From positions 2,728,001 to 2,792,000 of the forward strand of contig NZ_CP051167.1 of the NCBI RefSeq assembly GCF_012295525.1: DNA of 64,000 nt. Reading direction: 5' to 3'. This stretch comes from Oxynema aestuarii AP17. Lineage in GTDB: Bacteria > Cyanobacteriota > Cyanobacteriia > Cyanobacteriales > Laspinemataceae. Position numbers and translations under genes: made by a program. This document shows positions 17,485 to 26,394 of this stretch, piece after piece. The notes under the pieces are model-generated. The model was not told the origin of the DNA, made no database searches, and saw only the letters and a list, made by a program, of their open reading frames with translations. The first letter of the stretch is position 1. Every line of letters starts with the position of its first letter.

Positions 17485-18909
17485 ATGAAATCCTTTGAAG
17501 AACAATTGCAAATCACCGAAGATTTAGTTTTCCAGAAAACGGGAGAGCATCTCAATGACTTACAAAGAATAATACTCCATGAATCTTGGCAAGAAACCAA
17601 AAAGACTTACGACGAAATTGCTAAAGAATGCGGCTACTCTGCTAATTATATCAAGCAAGGGGTCGGCCCTAAATTATGGAAGCTCCTGTCTAGAGCATTC
17701 GGCGAAAAAGTTACAAAGATTAACGTTCGTTCGGCGATCGAACGCTATATTCTCGATTCCACTAAAGTCGATCTAGAACCTCCTTCTAATGACGATAGTT
17801 TTGTTAACGAGTTGGGCGATCGCGACCCACAAGATCGCAGAAAATTCAGTCGCGGAGAATTCAGTCCCATTCAATATCAACCTTTTGAACTCGAATTAGA
17901 ATGGCCTCAAAATAGCGTTCCTCTCGGCTCTCCTTTTTATATCGAACGAGTCCCCTACGAATCTCAGTGCGATCGTGAAATCGAAAAACCAGGCAGTTTT
18001 ATTCGGATCAAAGCTCCCCGACAAATGGGCAAAAGTTCGATGATGAATCGTATTCTAGCACGAGCGAAACAGAAAGGTTATACCACCGGATTACTCCACT
18101 TTCAGCAAATTGAAGCAACAGCTCTTATCGATCTCAATCGCCTATTACGTTGGTTTTGTTCTAATTTAGCATTACAACTCGGCCTTAAACCCAATCTAGA
18201 TAACTTTTGGGATGAAGATCTCGGCAGTAAAATGAGTTGTACTTTATATCTAGAAGCCTATCTCTTGAATTCCATAAAAACCCCCTTCATTTTAGCTTTA
18301 GAAGAAGTCAACCAAATCATCGAACATCCCGATCTTGCCAAAGAATTTCTAACCTTACTTCGATTTTGGTACGAACGGACTAAAACGGATGCGACTTGGC
18401 AAAAACTGCGCTTAATTATGGTTCACTCTACCGAAATTTACATTCCTTTAGATATCAATCAATCTCCATTAAATATCGGCTTGCGCGTCGAACTCCAACC
18501 CTTTGACATCCAGCAAGTTTCCGATTTAATTCGTCGTCACCACCTCGATCTTGGAACCGAGCAAATTTCTCAATTAATGGAATTAGTTGCCGGACATCCT
18601 TATCTCATTCGTTTGAGTCTTTATCATTTAGCAAAAGGCGATCTATCTTGGCGAGAACTGATCGAAAATGCCTCTACAGATTCGGGAATTTACGGAGAAG
18701 TTTTACACCGAAATTTACGCTACCTACAACAGAATCCCGATCTCGCTCGTGCCTTTATTCGAGTTCTTCAAACTGAGGATCCGGTCGAGTTAGAACAGGT
18801 AGATGCTTTCAAGCTTTACAGTATGGGTTTAGTGAATTTACTGGGCAACCAAGTGACGGTAAGCTGCGATTTATATCGGCAATATTTCCGCGATCGCCTC
18901 CTTAGCTAA
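17485..18909 (+). CDS. HTH + AAA_35 ATPase (vMAP-type N-terminus)
   Basis: A 474-residue cytosolic protein. The N-terminal 85 residues (LNDLQRIILHESWQETKKTYDEIAKECGYSANYIKQGVGPKLWKLLS) form the helix-turn-helix seen at the front of cyanobacterial vWA-MoxR-associated proteins. Residues about 140-470 are an AAA-like domain with Walker A RQMGKSSMM. The Walker B strand reads FILALEEVNQ, with Glu where relatives usually have Asp. ATG at 17485 starts the domain; an in-frame ATG at 17458 is possible. It is divergent from the CHASE2 operon across about 200 bases and convergent with the GNAT gene. In cyanobacteria such proteins often sit in defence or signalling loci; no effector domain is fused here. 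Confidence 0.8.
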   Translation: MKSFEEQLQITEDLVFQKTGEHLNDLQRIILHESWQETKKTYDEIAKECGYSANYIKQGVGPKLWKLLSRAFGEKVTKINVRSAIERYILDSTKVDLEPPSNDDSFVNELGDRDPQDRRKFSRGEFSPIQYQPFELELEWPQNSVPLGSPFYIERVPYESQCDREIEKPGSFIRIKAPRQMGKSSMMNRILARAKQKGYTTGLLHFQQIEATALIDLNRLLRWFCSNLALQLGLKPNLDNFWDEDLGSKMSCTLYLEAYLLNSIKTPFILALEEVNQIIEHPDLAKEFLTLLRFWYERTKTDATWQKLRLIMVHSTEIYIPLDINQSPLNIGLRVELQPFDIQQVSDLIRRHHLDLGTEQISQLMELVAGHPYLIRLSLYHLAKGDLSWRELIENASTDSGIYGEVLHRNLRYLQQNPDLARAFIRVLQTEDPVELEQVDAFKLYSMGLVNLLGNQVTVSCDLYRQYFRDRLLS

Positions 18910-18955
18910 TTGAATCAATAGATCCAATAACATTATTGGGAACGATCCTATTTCT

Positions 18956-19924
18956 TCATGGATCTTTTTGTAATTCTTTAGCACAATAGCGAGATTCAGA
19001 AATCAAATCGCCGTAGGGTTTAAAATAGCGTTCGATGCATCGCAACATCCCTAAATTTTCCGTAGCAACGGCTGCAGTTGCATAAGGAATTCCACTGTCA
19101 ATTTGTCGGCGAACCGATTCGGTTAATAAGGCAAATCCACGACCGAATTTTTGAAATGGTCTTTCGACAAACATAGTGGAATAGCGAATTGTATCCGAGG
19201 CAACCCGATGAGTAATCGTCCAGCCAATGACTTCTCCTTGATAGCGCAATCCTAAACTATTAATCGATTCCAAACGCGGATCGTTACTAAATGGTGTTAA
19301 AGCGTCCGGATATTGCTTGCGTTCTAAAATCCGTTTTCGTTCGCGATCGCTTAATTCAAACCAGGGAAAAACGGTAAACTTTTCTGGAAGAGAATATCGA
19401 TAGACCCAAGGAGCCTGTTTGAGTCGTTCGATGTTCGTTTTTGTTAAAATAAAATTCAATCGAGGAAGTTGCCAATTTTGATTTTTGAAAATGGATTCCA
19501 GTGCTAATTTTGTCACCTCTGTCGTGCGATATTTAGCACTCATTTGACGGCAGCCAATTTTTACTAAAAACCTTTCCAGATTTTGCAACAATCGCGTGCC
19601 AATTCCTTCTCGACGGTATTGGGGTAAAACTAAAAAAGAAATAATTTCAGCCGTTTGTTGATGATGGTTATAGTTCGCTAAAATTAAGCCGACGAGTTTC
19701 CCTGAAATGGAAGCAGATATACCATAAGTTATGCCGCGATCGCCTTCCGACGATCGCCGATATTGAATCCGAGGATAAGTAAACGGATCGAGCTGACCCA
19801 AATTCATCGGGGTTATGTTATAAACAAACTGATATTTGACTTGATTTTCTGGATTATCAATCGAGCGATCGTTCATTGCATTTGAAGGTTGAGGAAATTG
19901 GGTCACTACTTGTGGATTCATCAT
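18956..19924 (-). CDS. Double GNAT-family N-acyltransferase
   Basis: A 322-residue protein with two GNAT folds. The first (about 30-160) has a clear acyl-CoA binding loop, LPQYRREGIGTRLLQNLERFL. The second (about 175-310) is more diverged but keeps the FVERPFQKFGRGFALL strand-loop-helix. The substrate is not evident. The start follows GAGGGAGCG, a good ribosome site; a second ATG is adjacent. A 35-base element starting 61 bases upstream of the start is repeated exactly in front of the giant surface-protein gene at 24867, so the two may be co-regulated. Confidence 0.8.
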   Translation of the reverse strand: MMNPQVVTQFPQPSNAMNDRSIDNPENQVKYQFVYNITPMNLGQLDPFTYPRIQYRRSSEGDRGITYGISASISGKLVGLILANYNHHQQTAEIISFLVLPQYRREGIGTRLLQNLERFLVKIGCRQMSAKYRTTEVTKLALESIFKNQNWQLPRLNFILTKTNIERLKQAPWVYRYSLPEKFTVFPWFELSDRERKRILERKQYPDALTPFSNDPRLESINSLGLRYQGEVIGWTITHRVASDTIRYSTMFVERPFQKFGRGFALLTESVRRQIDSGIPYATAAVATENLGMLRCIERYFKPYGDLISESRYCAKELQKDP

Positions 19925-19985
19925 GGCGATCGCTCCCTCGAATCAATAGGTTTGCTCTTCCATCTCTAGGATGGCTCACCCTAGA

Positions 19986-20020
19986 AAAAGTGCAAATATA
20001 GAAAAGTTGATAAAAGTTGA
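19986..20020 (-). promoter_or_regulatory. 35-base upstream module, copy 1 (before GNAT gene)
   Basis: Read on the minus strand it holds two tandem TCAACTTTT units, then CTATATTTGCACTTTT. An identical 35-base copy lies at 24931-24965, also about 60 bases upstream of a minus-strand start. CTATAT could serve as a -10 box. The same position relative to two unrelated genes suggests a shared promoter and activator site. Confidence 0.55.
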
Positions 20021-20093
20021 TATCTTTCACCAATTTTAGAATTCAAATCCCAACGGGCGATCGCCCCCTAATGTAGCAACAATAGGAGTCCTC

Positions 20094-20669
20094 ATGGTTT
20101 ATCTCCCCGCTCTTCTAGAATTAAATCTGCAATTGAGTGACGAGCAATTTTTCCAGCTCTGTCAACAACACCGCGACTTAAAATTTGAACGCACGGCGAA
20201 CGGAGAACTCACAATTATGTCACCGACGGGAGGAATGACGAGCAATCGCAACGCCGAGCTAATTTACCAACTGATGGCGTGGAATCGGTCAACAAAACTC
20301 GGCAAAGTCTTTGATTCTTCCGGCGGATTTAAACTGCCTAACGGGGCCAACCGTTCTCCCGATGCGTCTTGGGTTCGTCGCGAACGCTGGAACGCTCTAA
20401 CTGCGGAAGAACAGGCGAAATTTGTCCCTTTGTGTCCCGATATGGTCGTGGAATTGCGATCGCCTTCCGACGACTTGAGCAAGTTACAAGCTAAAATGCA
20501 AGAATATCGCGAAAACGGAGCCGAACTCGGTTGGTTAATCGACCCGGAACGGCAAATCGTAGAAATTTATCGACCGCATCGAGAACCGGAAATTTTATCT
20601 TCTCCCAAAACACTTTCTGGTGAAACGATTTTGCCGGACTTTGAGTTAGATTTGACTGGAATTTTATAG
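20094..20669 (+). CDS. Uma2 family putative restriction endonuclease
   Basis: A 191-residue protein of the abundant cyanobacterial Uma2 (DUF820) family with a PD-(D/E)xK-type nuclease fold. It shows the usual blocks: FERTANGELTIMSPTGG, PDASWVRRERW, PDMVVELRSPSD, and LGWLIDPERQIVEIYRP with the (V)VE...S and D residues of the fold. There is no partner gene. It ends 91 bases from the convergent surface-protein gene, with a shared hairpin between. Function in the cell is unknown. Confidence 0.88.
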   Translation: MVYLPALLELNLQLSDEQFFQLCQQHRDLKFERTANGELTIMSPTGGMTSNRNAELIYQLMAWNRSTKLGKVFDSSGGFKLPNGANRSPDASWVRRERWNALTAEEQAKFVPLCPDMVVELRSPSDDLSKLQAKMQEYRENGAELGWLIDPERQIVEIYRPHREPEILSSPKTLSGETILPDFELDLTGIL

Positions 20670-20696
20670 ACCCGTAAAAAAGCTATAAAAACTGAA

Positions 20697-20721
20697 AAGG
20701 ACGGGCAGTTTTCCCGTCCTT
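20697..20721. terminator. Bidirectional hairpin between Uma2 and surface-protein genes
   Basis: AAGGACGGG and CCCGTCCTT (9 bp stem, 7-base loop) lie between convergent stops at 20669 and 20761. There are A-runs and T-runs nearby; it should stop transcription from both sides. Confidence 0.7.
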
Positions 20722-20760
20722 GGCGATATTCAAACTAACTTCACTCAACGGTCATTAAGC

Positions 20761-23700
20761 TTAAGCGATCGGAATCGAGAAGTCAATTTCGGCAGTGTTG
20801 AAACCACCGAGGTCGAAACTGCTACTGTACAGGTCAAAACTTCCGTTGTTGATGTCAATATTGTCACTCCACACCGGACCGAATTCTACGTCATCACTAA
20901 AGTCAAAAGGCCAGATCGATACATCGTAACCCGCCGATCCTTCCAAAGCGGTTAAGGGAATATCCAACTCGTACTCAACCGAGGTCGTATTGTTCAGTAT
21001 CGGATCGATATTCACCGTTCCCGTAATATCGACTTTGCCATCTCCATTCGTATCTTGCGGCGTAATTTGCAAGTCAGTTCCGACGGTGAAAGGTACTGGA
21101 TTGGCATACCCTTCCACATTCAATTCCCCGGTTAATTCATCGACAGTCAAATCTAGATCTTGCGCCAGATAGAAATCCCCGGTAAATGAGGCATCAAACA
21201 AGTTCCAATTGGCATAAGCAAGGCCGAGATCTAAATTGCCTTCAATAACATAATCGAGGGCTTCGGCGGCGGCACTCAAATAAGGAATACCCGCTTCAGA
21301 AAGTGCCGTTAACAAGACCTTATCTAAATCCAAACTCGCATCTAAGAATAGGTCGCTCTTGTAACCGGAAAGACTGTTGCTGCTGGCGCGATCGCCTTCA
21401 ATATCGATGTTGGGAGTATAACCGGAAATATCCCCAAATCCACCCGTTTCATACCCAAACGAACCGATCGTAAAACTATCATTTTCAATTTCGTCGAAGG
21501 AGAAATTCATATCCTCCGTATCGAACTGGAAGTTAAACGACTCGTCGATATCGACTGCACTAATATCATAGGTGTAGTCGTCGATTTTGTAGTCGATCGT
21601 TACCCAGCCTCCGGCATAAATCTCGAAGAGAAAATCGAGGTAAGCGGACAGTCGGGGCGTGGTCGTTTCAAAGTTAGCCGTATCGGCGAGGGAAAATCCC
21701 GAAGACAGGGTAATCGTTTGACCGGAACTGATGGATTCTGGAAGGTCAACCCAGACATCCACAGGCAATTCGGAATCAATACTGCCCGAGTCGATCGCAT
21801 ATCCCGTATTTAAGCCGATACCGCCATAAGTTCCCGCCCCAACTTCGACAAAACCAAAGTCTTTTGACGGGGTAATATCCCAAGTGATTTTGTCGGTACC
21901 AATCAAGTCTTGTAAGGGCGACCAATTCCACTCTAACTGGGTGGAAGAACCACTATCCCAAACACTTTGACCCGCACTCGAAAAGTCGAGACTAAAAACG
22001 CTCTGCGTTCCTTTGTAATATGCCAGTTTGCCGTCATTAGAACCGACGACTAAATCGAGATAGCCATCATCGTCGATATCGGCAAAACTCGGACGGGCAT
22101 TGTCGCCAACATCAATGCTGTTAAACGGGTTGTTACTGCCTGTTTGCTCGTTAAAGATGCCGTTATCGTTGCGGAAATATTTAATTTTGCCGTCGTTTGC
22201 TCCTACTGCCGCATCGGTATCTCCATCTCCATCGATATCGGCAAAGGCCACATCGGGAGTGACAGGAATGTTGTTTTGGAAAGGATTGTTGTTGCTGTCT
22301 TCGGTAAAAGTACCGCCGTCGTTGCGATAGTAGTTAATCGAGTAATCGCTGTCTTTTCCCTCAGGAATGAAAGCATCTAAATCTCCATCTTCGTCGATAT
22401 CTGCAAAGGATGGATTGAATCCAGTGATGCTGTCAAAGGGATTTGCACTTCCCGTTTTTTCGACAAAACTACCGTTATTATTTTGGTAGTAGTAGATCTC
22501 ATTGAGATTGCCGCCAATAATGGCATCTAAATCGCCGTCGTTGTCGATATCTGCAAAAGTAGGATCGGCGCCAGTATCGGGAAGATTGACACTTTTGAGT
22601 GGATTGAGATTGTTGTCGGGGACAAAGCTACCGTTGTTGTTGGAGAAATAAGCGATGGTTCCGTCCGATCGCCCGACAAAAGCATCCATATCTCCATCGC
22701 GATCGATATCTGCAAATGTTGGGTGGGAATAGTCACCGACATCGATCGGATTGAAGGGACTATCTGTCCCATATTGCCCGATGACATTGGTAAATTGACT
22801 TTTTTCGAGAACGACCGTTACTTCGTCGGTTAAACTTTGGTTGAATCCGTCGGCAACTTGAATGTTTAAGTTGTATTCGTCGGCTCCATCCGATCGCAGT
22901 CCGACGGCATCGGCGATAATAATTTTGCCATCGACTGTAATGTCGAAATAGTTTTGACCCGTTCCGCCAACGACACTGAAAATCGGGTTTTGTCCATTTT
23001 CATCGGTTGCGGGAACTCGCGCGACGATCGTACCGTTGTTGTTGTTTTCGTCGTGGAAAATAAAGGTTTCGTCGTCGTCGAGCGCAATTTCCGGCGCTTC
23101 GTTCCCGTCTTCAATGGCGATCGCCACGTCGGTTGTGGTGGTTTCTCCCCGCGCGTCGATCGCCTTGAGGGTGAGAGTATAACTATTCTGAGTTTCGTAG
23201 TCGAGTTCGCGTCCGTCGGCGATCGTAATTTCCCCGGTGTTTTCGTCAATGGTAAAAGCGTCCCGTTCGTTCCCACTGACGATTTTGTAGGCGATCGTGT
23301 CCGCTTCGGGATCCGTCGCACTCACGGTTCCGACGACGGCTCCATCGTGCGGATTTTCGCCAATACTGAAACTCGTCGAGCCGGAAAAACTCGGGGCTTC
23401 GTTGACGTCGCTGACATGGACGGTAACGTATTTGCTTAAGGTCTGCCCGCTCGCGTCGGTGGCTTCGACGAACAGTTGATGTAAATCGACGGTTTCGCGA
23501 TCGAGTTGGCTGCTGTCGGCGACGGAAAGCTCTCCAGTGAGACTGTCGATCGCGAAAATCCCGTCACTGTTGCCTTGGACGATTTGGTAGGCATTGCTGC
23601 TGGCTGGATTGGCGATCGCCACACTACCCACCACCGTCCCATTCTCACTATGCTCTTCGATGCCAAACGCCTCACTCACAATAATGTCAGTCTCAAGATC

Positions 23701-24867
23701 GAGGCTCGCGACATTTTGTAAGGTTACTAAATCATTTCCAGCGAGAGAGAGAGTTCCGGTGGCACTGTCGAACGCCAGTTGGTCGAAATTGGCAGTTTGC
23801 TCCAACGTCGCCGACAAGACGAGGCGATCGCCTTCTGCCGAGTTGAAATCTTGAACGGTATCACCGCCGTCTGCAATGTCAGTCAGCCAGAAATAATCGG
23901 CTCCCCCGTCTCCAAATACCACGTCACCGCCTTCTTTCCCGACGATGATGTCATCTCCCGAACCGCCCTCAATAATATCGTTGTAGAGACCGCCGACTAA
24001 CAGATCGTCGTCACTCGACCCGGAAAGCTGCTCGCCGATCCCCAGTTCCCAACTTCCCGCCTCGAATACAAAGTAGCTCACATCTTCCGTGGTGTGACTG
24101 CCGTCTTTATATTCCGCCTCTTCTAAAAATGTGGTGAAACTGTCGCTGTCGATCGCCGTAATCCTAGTGGTAGAGGGATCGGCACCGTTGTAAGACAGGG
24201 TAGGCAGAAACACCACCGGATTCGTATAACTGTTTTGGAGGTCGATGGTCTGGCTGTTCTGGTTGAAGTTAGTAATCCGTCCGAACTCGCCGATAACTGT
24301 CCCGTTGACATCGGTCAGCAGTCCCTCGCCTTCCAACGCCAGAAAATTGACAACTTCGTTAGCGTGATCGACTTCGGTATCGTGACTTTGGTCTTCTTCG
24401 ATTTTGACGTCTACACTGTCGGTTCCCAAGTTGCGGTAGCGCACCCCCGCCGGATCGGATCCGTTATAGCTCGCCATCGCTGCCATCAATTCCGGGGCTT
24501 CGGCAAACTCCGAGGAGAGGGCGATCGTCGAAAAATTTTGATTGACACTCGTTCCCGTACTCCCCGCTTCAAACAAATGACCGTCCCAATTTCCCTCAAC
24601 GGCATCCAACGCCAGCCAACCTACCGATTCGAGGGCGTGTCCGTTTTGCAAGGCTTCTTCTTCTTCCATCGCCAGGGAGAACCCCGTCGAACTAATATTG
24701 TTCTGACGGGTACGGACAAACTCGGTATCGTTGTTCGTCTGTACCTGACTGAAAATAACAGGAGTGCTGCCGAAGCTCGAACTGAAGTTAACGGAGGTAA
24801 AGCCTTGGTTGGTTAAATTGCTCGTGTCGAGTTTGCCAACTTCTAGTTTAAAAGTATCCTGGGTCAT
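20761..24867 (-). CDS. Giant RTX / cadherin / FG-GAP surface protein with H-type-lectin-like N-terminus
   Basis: A 1368-residue acidic protein with no signal peptide. Residues 1-275 contain about three repeats resembling H-type lectin domains (PVIFSQVQTNN, MAAMASYNGSDPAGVRYRN, PVVFLPTLSYNGADPSTTRI). Residues about 282-325 are RTX nonapeptides (GGSGDDIIVG). Residues about 400-690 are three cadherin-like repeats with DxNEAP calcium linkers. About 700-980 are five FG-GAP/VCBS repeats (FADIDxDGDxDxxxG), and the last 380 residues form an unrecognised beta-rich domain. Calcium-binding RTX repeats without a signal peptide suggest type I secretion, but they lie near the N-terminus rather than the C-terminus. 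A strong ribosome site (GGGAGGAAA) precedes the ATG. It is likely an adhesin or matrix protein. Confidence 0.85.
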   Translation of the reverse strand: MTQDTFKLEVGKLDTSNLTNQGFTSVNFSSSFGSTPVIFSQVQTNNDTEFVRTRQNNISSTGFSLAMEEEEALQNGHALESVGWLALDAVEGNWDGHLFEAGSTGTSVNQNFSTIALSSEFAEAPELMAAMASYNGSDPAGVRYRNLGTDSVDVKIEEDQSHDTEVDHANEVVNFLALEGEGLLTDVNGTVIGEFGRITNFNQNSQTIDLQNSYTNPVVFLPTLSYNGADPSTTRITAIDSDSFTTFLEEAEYKDGSHTTEDVSYFVFEAGSWELGIGEQLSGSSDDDLLVGGLYNDIIEGGSGDDIIVGKEGGDVVFGDGGADYFWLTDIADGGDTVQDFNSAEGDRLVLSATLEQTANFDQLAFDSATGTLSLAGNDLVTLQNVASLDLETDIIVSEAFGIEEHSENGTVVGSVAIANPASSNAYQIVQGNSDGIFAIDSLTGELSVADSSQLDRETVDLHQLFVEATDASGQTLSKYVTVHVSDVNEAPSFSGSTSFSIGENPHDGAVVGTVSATDPEADTIAYKIVSGNERDAFTIDENTGEITIADGRELDYETQNSYTLTLKAIDARGETTTTDVAIAIEDGNEAPEIALDDDETFIFHDENNNNGTIVARVPATDENGQNPIFSVVGGTGQNYFDITVDGKIIIADAVGLRSDGADEYNLNIQVADGFNQSLTDEVTVVLEKSQFTNVIGQYGTDSPFNPIDVGDYSHPTFADIDRDGDMDAFVGRSDGTIAYFSNNNGSFVPDNNLNPLKSVNLPDTGADPTFADIDNDGDLDAIIGGNLNEIYYYQNNNGSFVEKTGSANPFDSITGFNPSFADIDEDGDLDAFIPEGKDSDYSINYYRNDGGTFTEDSNNNPFQNNIPVTPDVAFADIDGDGDTDAAVGANDGKIKYFRNDNGIFNEQTGSNNPFNSIDVGDNARPSFADIDDDGYLDLVVGSNDGKLAYYKGTQSVFSLDFSSAGQSVWDSGSSTQLEWNWSPLQDLIGTDKITWDITPSKDFGFVEVGAGTYGGIGLNTGYAIDSGSIDSELPVDVWVDLPESISSGQTITLSSGFSLADTANFETTTPRLSAYLDFLFEIYAGGWVTIDYKIDDYTYDISAVDIDESFNFQFDTEDMNFSFDEIENDSFTIGSFGYETGGFGDISGYTPNIDIEGDRASSNSLSGYKSDLFLDASLDLDKVLLTALSEAGIPYLSAAAEALDYVIEGNLDLGLAYANWNLFDASFTGDFYLAQDLDLTVDELTGELNVEGYANPVPFTVGTDLQITPQDTNGDGKVDITGTVNIDPILNNTTSVEYELDIPLTALEGSAGYDVSIWPFDFSDDVEFGPVWSDNIDINNGSFDLYSSSFDLGGFNTAEIDFSIPIA

Positions 24868-25230
24868 GATGGTTTCCTCCCTTTTATTCTGCGGCGGTAT
24901 CTTTTAACTCCAGCATGGCCTCGGAGAACAAAAGTGCAAATATAGAAAAGTTGATAAAAGTTGAGGTGTTTGCGGGTCAAAAAAAAGCGCGATCGCCCGC
25001 GATCGGCCTGGAAGTTGATAAAAAGTAATAAAATTTGAGATCTTTTTGAGATCTTGAGGTTTCGATCGCCGACAAGATCGGAGAAATAGCAAAACCCAAC
25101 TGAGAATTGGGAATACTAAGGGATTATAGCCTTGCTTTCGTTAAGAATCTTAATTGAAGGGCGATTCTGGGAGAACAGGCGATCGCAATACATCAAAATA
25201 TTAATAAACTAGCCCCCCTTTCCAAGGGGG
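24868..25230. other. Intergenic region upstream of the surface-protein gene
   Basis: It holds the 35-base module copy 2, a diverged third TATCAACTT match near 25011-25035 (read on the minus strand), HIP1 sites, and at its right end the left palindrome of the DUF559 unit. No gene is seen. Confidence 0.5.
24931..24965 (-). promoter_or_regulatory. 35-base upstream module, copy 2 (before surface-protein gene)
   Basis: Identical to 19986-20020 and placed 63 bases upstream of the start at 24867, against 61 bases for copy 1. The flanks of the two copies do not match, so this looks like a conserved functional site rather than a duplicated segment. Confidence 0.55.
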
Positions 25231-25242
25231 GTGGGGGGGGTT
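25211..25242. repeat. C-run/G-run palindrome, left copy bracketing DUF559
   Basis: AGCCCCCCTT, a short centre, AAGGGGGG, then a further G-run. It is inverted relative to the copy at 25643-25677. Relatives lie at 42419-42458 and 61086-61124. Confidence 0.75.
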
Positions 25243-25677
25243 CTACGCCATAATTTATCCGAAAGCCAAGGGGGTATCGTCGCAAGATGTAACAACTCCA
25301 ACTTTTACCTGCCCTACAATTCCCAACTTATCTCCATTGCTAAACAAATGCAGCAAAATCCCACAACTGCGGAGAAAAAACTTTGGCAGGAGTGCTTGCG
25401 ACATTTTCCCTTGCGTATTTTGAGACAACGCCCCATTGATAATTTTATTGTTGACTTTTATTGTGCGAGTTTGAAGTTGGTTATTGAAATTGATGGAGAC
25501 AGTCATTTTACCCAACAGTGTCAAGACTATGATGAAGAGAGGACGCGGATTTTAGAAGGATATGGGATAACGTTAGTTAGGTTTACTAATGTTGATGTGT
25601 TGCAGAATATTGAGGGGGTTTGTCAGGAGTTAGAGGGTTGGATCCCCCCAACCCCCCTTAAGAAGGGGGGCTTTTAA
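25231..25677 (+). CDS. DUF559 (Vsr-like fold) endonuclease-domain protein
   Basis: Residues about 30-140 are a DUF559 nuclease-like domain: NPTTAEKKLWQECL, LRILRQRPIDNFIVDFYCASLKLVIEIDGDSH (the acidic and E-x-D core of the fold), and YDEERTRILEGYGITLVRFTNVDV. The start is unclear. The only early start is a GTG at 25231, which lies inside a palindromic repeat; the next ATG (25348) would cut into the domain. The last residues, PPTPLKKGGF, are encoded by the right-hand palindrome. The gene therefore begins and ends inside inverted copies of the same repeat, as in a small mobile unit. No methylase is adjacent. Confidence 0.75.
   Translation: MGGVLRHNLSESQGGIVARCNNSNFYLPYNSQLISIAKQMQQNPTTAEKKLWQECLRHFPLRILRQRPIDNFIVDFYCASLKLVIEIDGDSHFTQQCQDYDEERTRILEGYGITLVRFTNVDVLQNIEGVCQELEGWIPPTPLKKGGF
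25643..25677. repeat. C-run/G-run palindrome, right copy bracketing DUF559
   Basis: It reads CCCCCC AA CCCCCCTT AAG AAGGGGGG CTTTT and is inverted relative to 25211-25242. It encodes the C-terminal PPTPLKKGGF of the DUF559 protein and supplies its stop. Confidence 0.75.
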
Positions 25678-25702
25678 GAGAGGATGTTATCTGTGGGAAA
25701 AA

Positions 25703-25762
25703 GGGCGATCGCATTTCTGGGATTGGGGGCGATCGTATTTCTGGGATTGGGGGCGATCGCAT
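25703..25762. repeat. 24-base tandem repeat containing HIP1
   Basis: About 2.5 copies of a 24-base unit GGGCGATCGCATTTCTGG-GATTGG; one copy has GATCGT in place of GATCGC. It lies between the DUF559 gene and the first REP palindrome. Confidence 0.7.
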
Positions 25763-25766
25763 CAAA

Positions 25767-25796
25767 TGTAGGGGCGATTCGCGAATCGCCCCTACA
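25767..25796. repeat. REP palindrome (30 nt) downstream of RAYT
   Basis: A perfect inverted repeat with arm TGTAGGGGCGATTCG. It ends 16 bases after the RAYT stop; the same 30-mer occurs at 26396-26425 on the other side of the gene. Confidence 0.85.
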
Positions 25797-25812
25797 AGGA
25801 AATCTACAGGGG

Positions 25813-26343
25813 TTAAAATGGAATCTGCCTTGATTGCACTTCACGATCGCAATTAGGATTTTCTAAATCCTCATCCCATTGTAGCGGATTGTTCGCGATG
25901 TACTGACGGATATTGTGTAGAGATTTATCATTGCGATTGATGCGATCGTAAAAATCACGTTGCCAGACCGGATAACCAGGCGTATCGCGCAATTGGTTAA
26001 TTTTTCGACCGGAAACAGTTTTAAAAGCTCCCACCAAACCACCCAAAGGTTTGCGATCGCTTTCGCTACAAGTATCAGTAATAATGAGAATACCATGTAA
26101 ATGATTTGGCATCACCACCCAAGCATCTAATTCTACATAAAGGTATTGTCGAGCGAGCCATTGCCACATTTCAGCAGCAATACGACCGTACTCGTTTAAT
26201 TCTACGACCTTACCAACGACTTCACCAAACAAACATTCCCGATTTTTAGTGCAAAGTGTAACAAAATATGCTCCTGGTTGGGTATAGTCATATCCTTTCA
26301 ATCGTAGGGAACTGCGCCGAGGTTTTTCCGGATTGTAGGGCAT
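25813..26343 (-). CDS. REP-associated tyrosine transposase (RAYT, Y1/IS200-like)
   Basis: A 176-residue protein of the REP-associated Y1 transposase family. Visible are the N-terminal RRSSLRLKGYDYTQPGAYFVTLCTKNRECLFG block, the HUH metal-binding motif in VVMPNHLHGIL, and WQRDFYDRINRNDKSLHNIRQYIANNP, which carries the catalytic Tyr. The length is normal and the frame is intact. It is flanked on both sides by identical REP palindromes (25767-25796 and 26396-26425), the arrangement expected of a RAYT and its substrates. RAYTs bind and process single-stranded REP DNA and are thought to spread REPs. Confidence 0.92.
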   Translation of the reverse strand: MPYNPEKPRRSSLRLKGYDYTQPGAYFVTLCTKNRECLFGEVVGKVVELNEYGRIAAEMWQWLARQYLYVELDAWVVMPNHLHGILIITDTCSESDRKPLGGLVGAFKTVSGRKINQLRDTPGYPVWQRDFYDRINRNDKSLHNIRQYIANNPLQWDEDLENPNCDREVQSRQIPF

Positions 26344-26394
26344 AGTTTTGGTGCAGTTAGATGAGTCATTTTAGTGTATCGCAAGTTCACGCTC

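Noticed and set aside
17458-20669. Defence island
   Set aside because: An AAA_35 ATPase, a GNAT and a Uma2 nuclease are close together, but they face different ways with separate regulation, and no known defence system architecture is visible.
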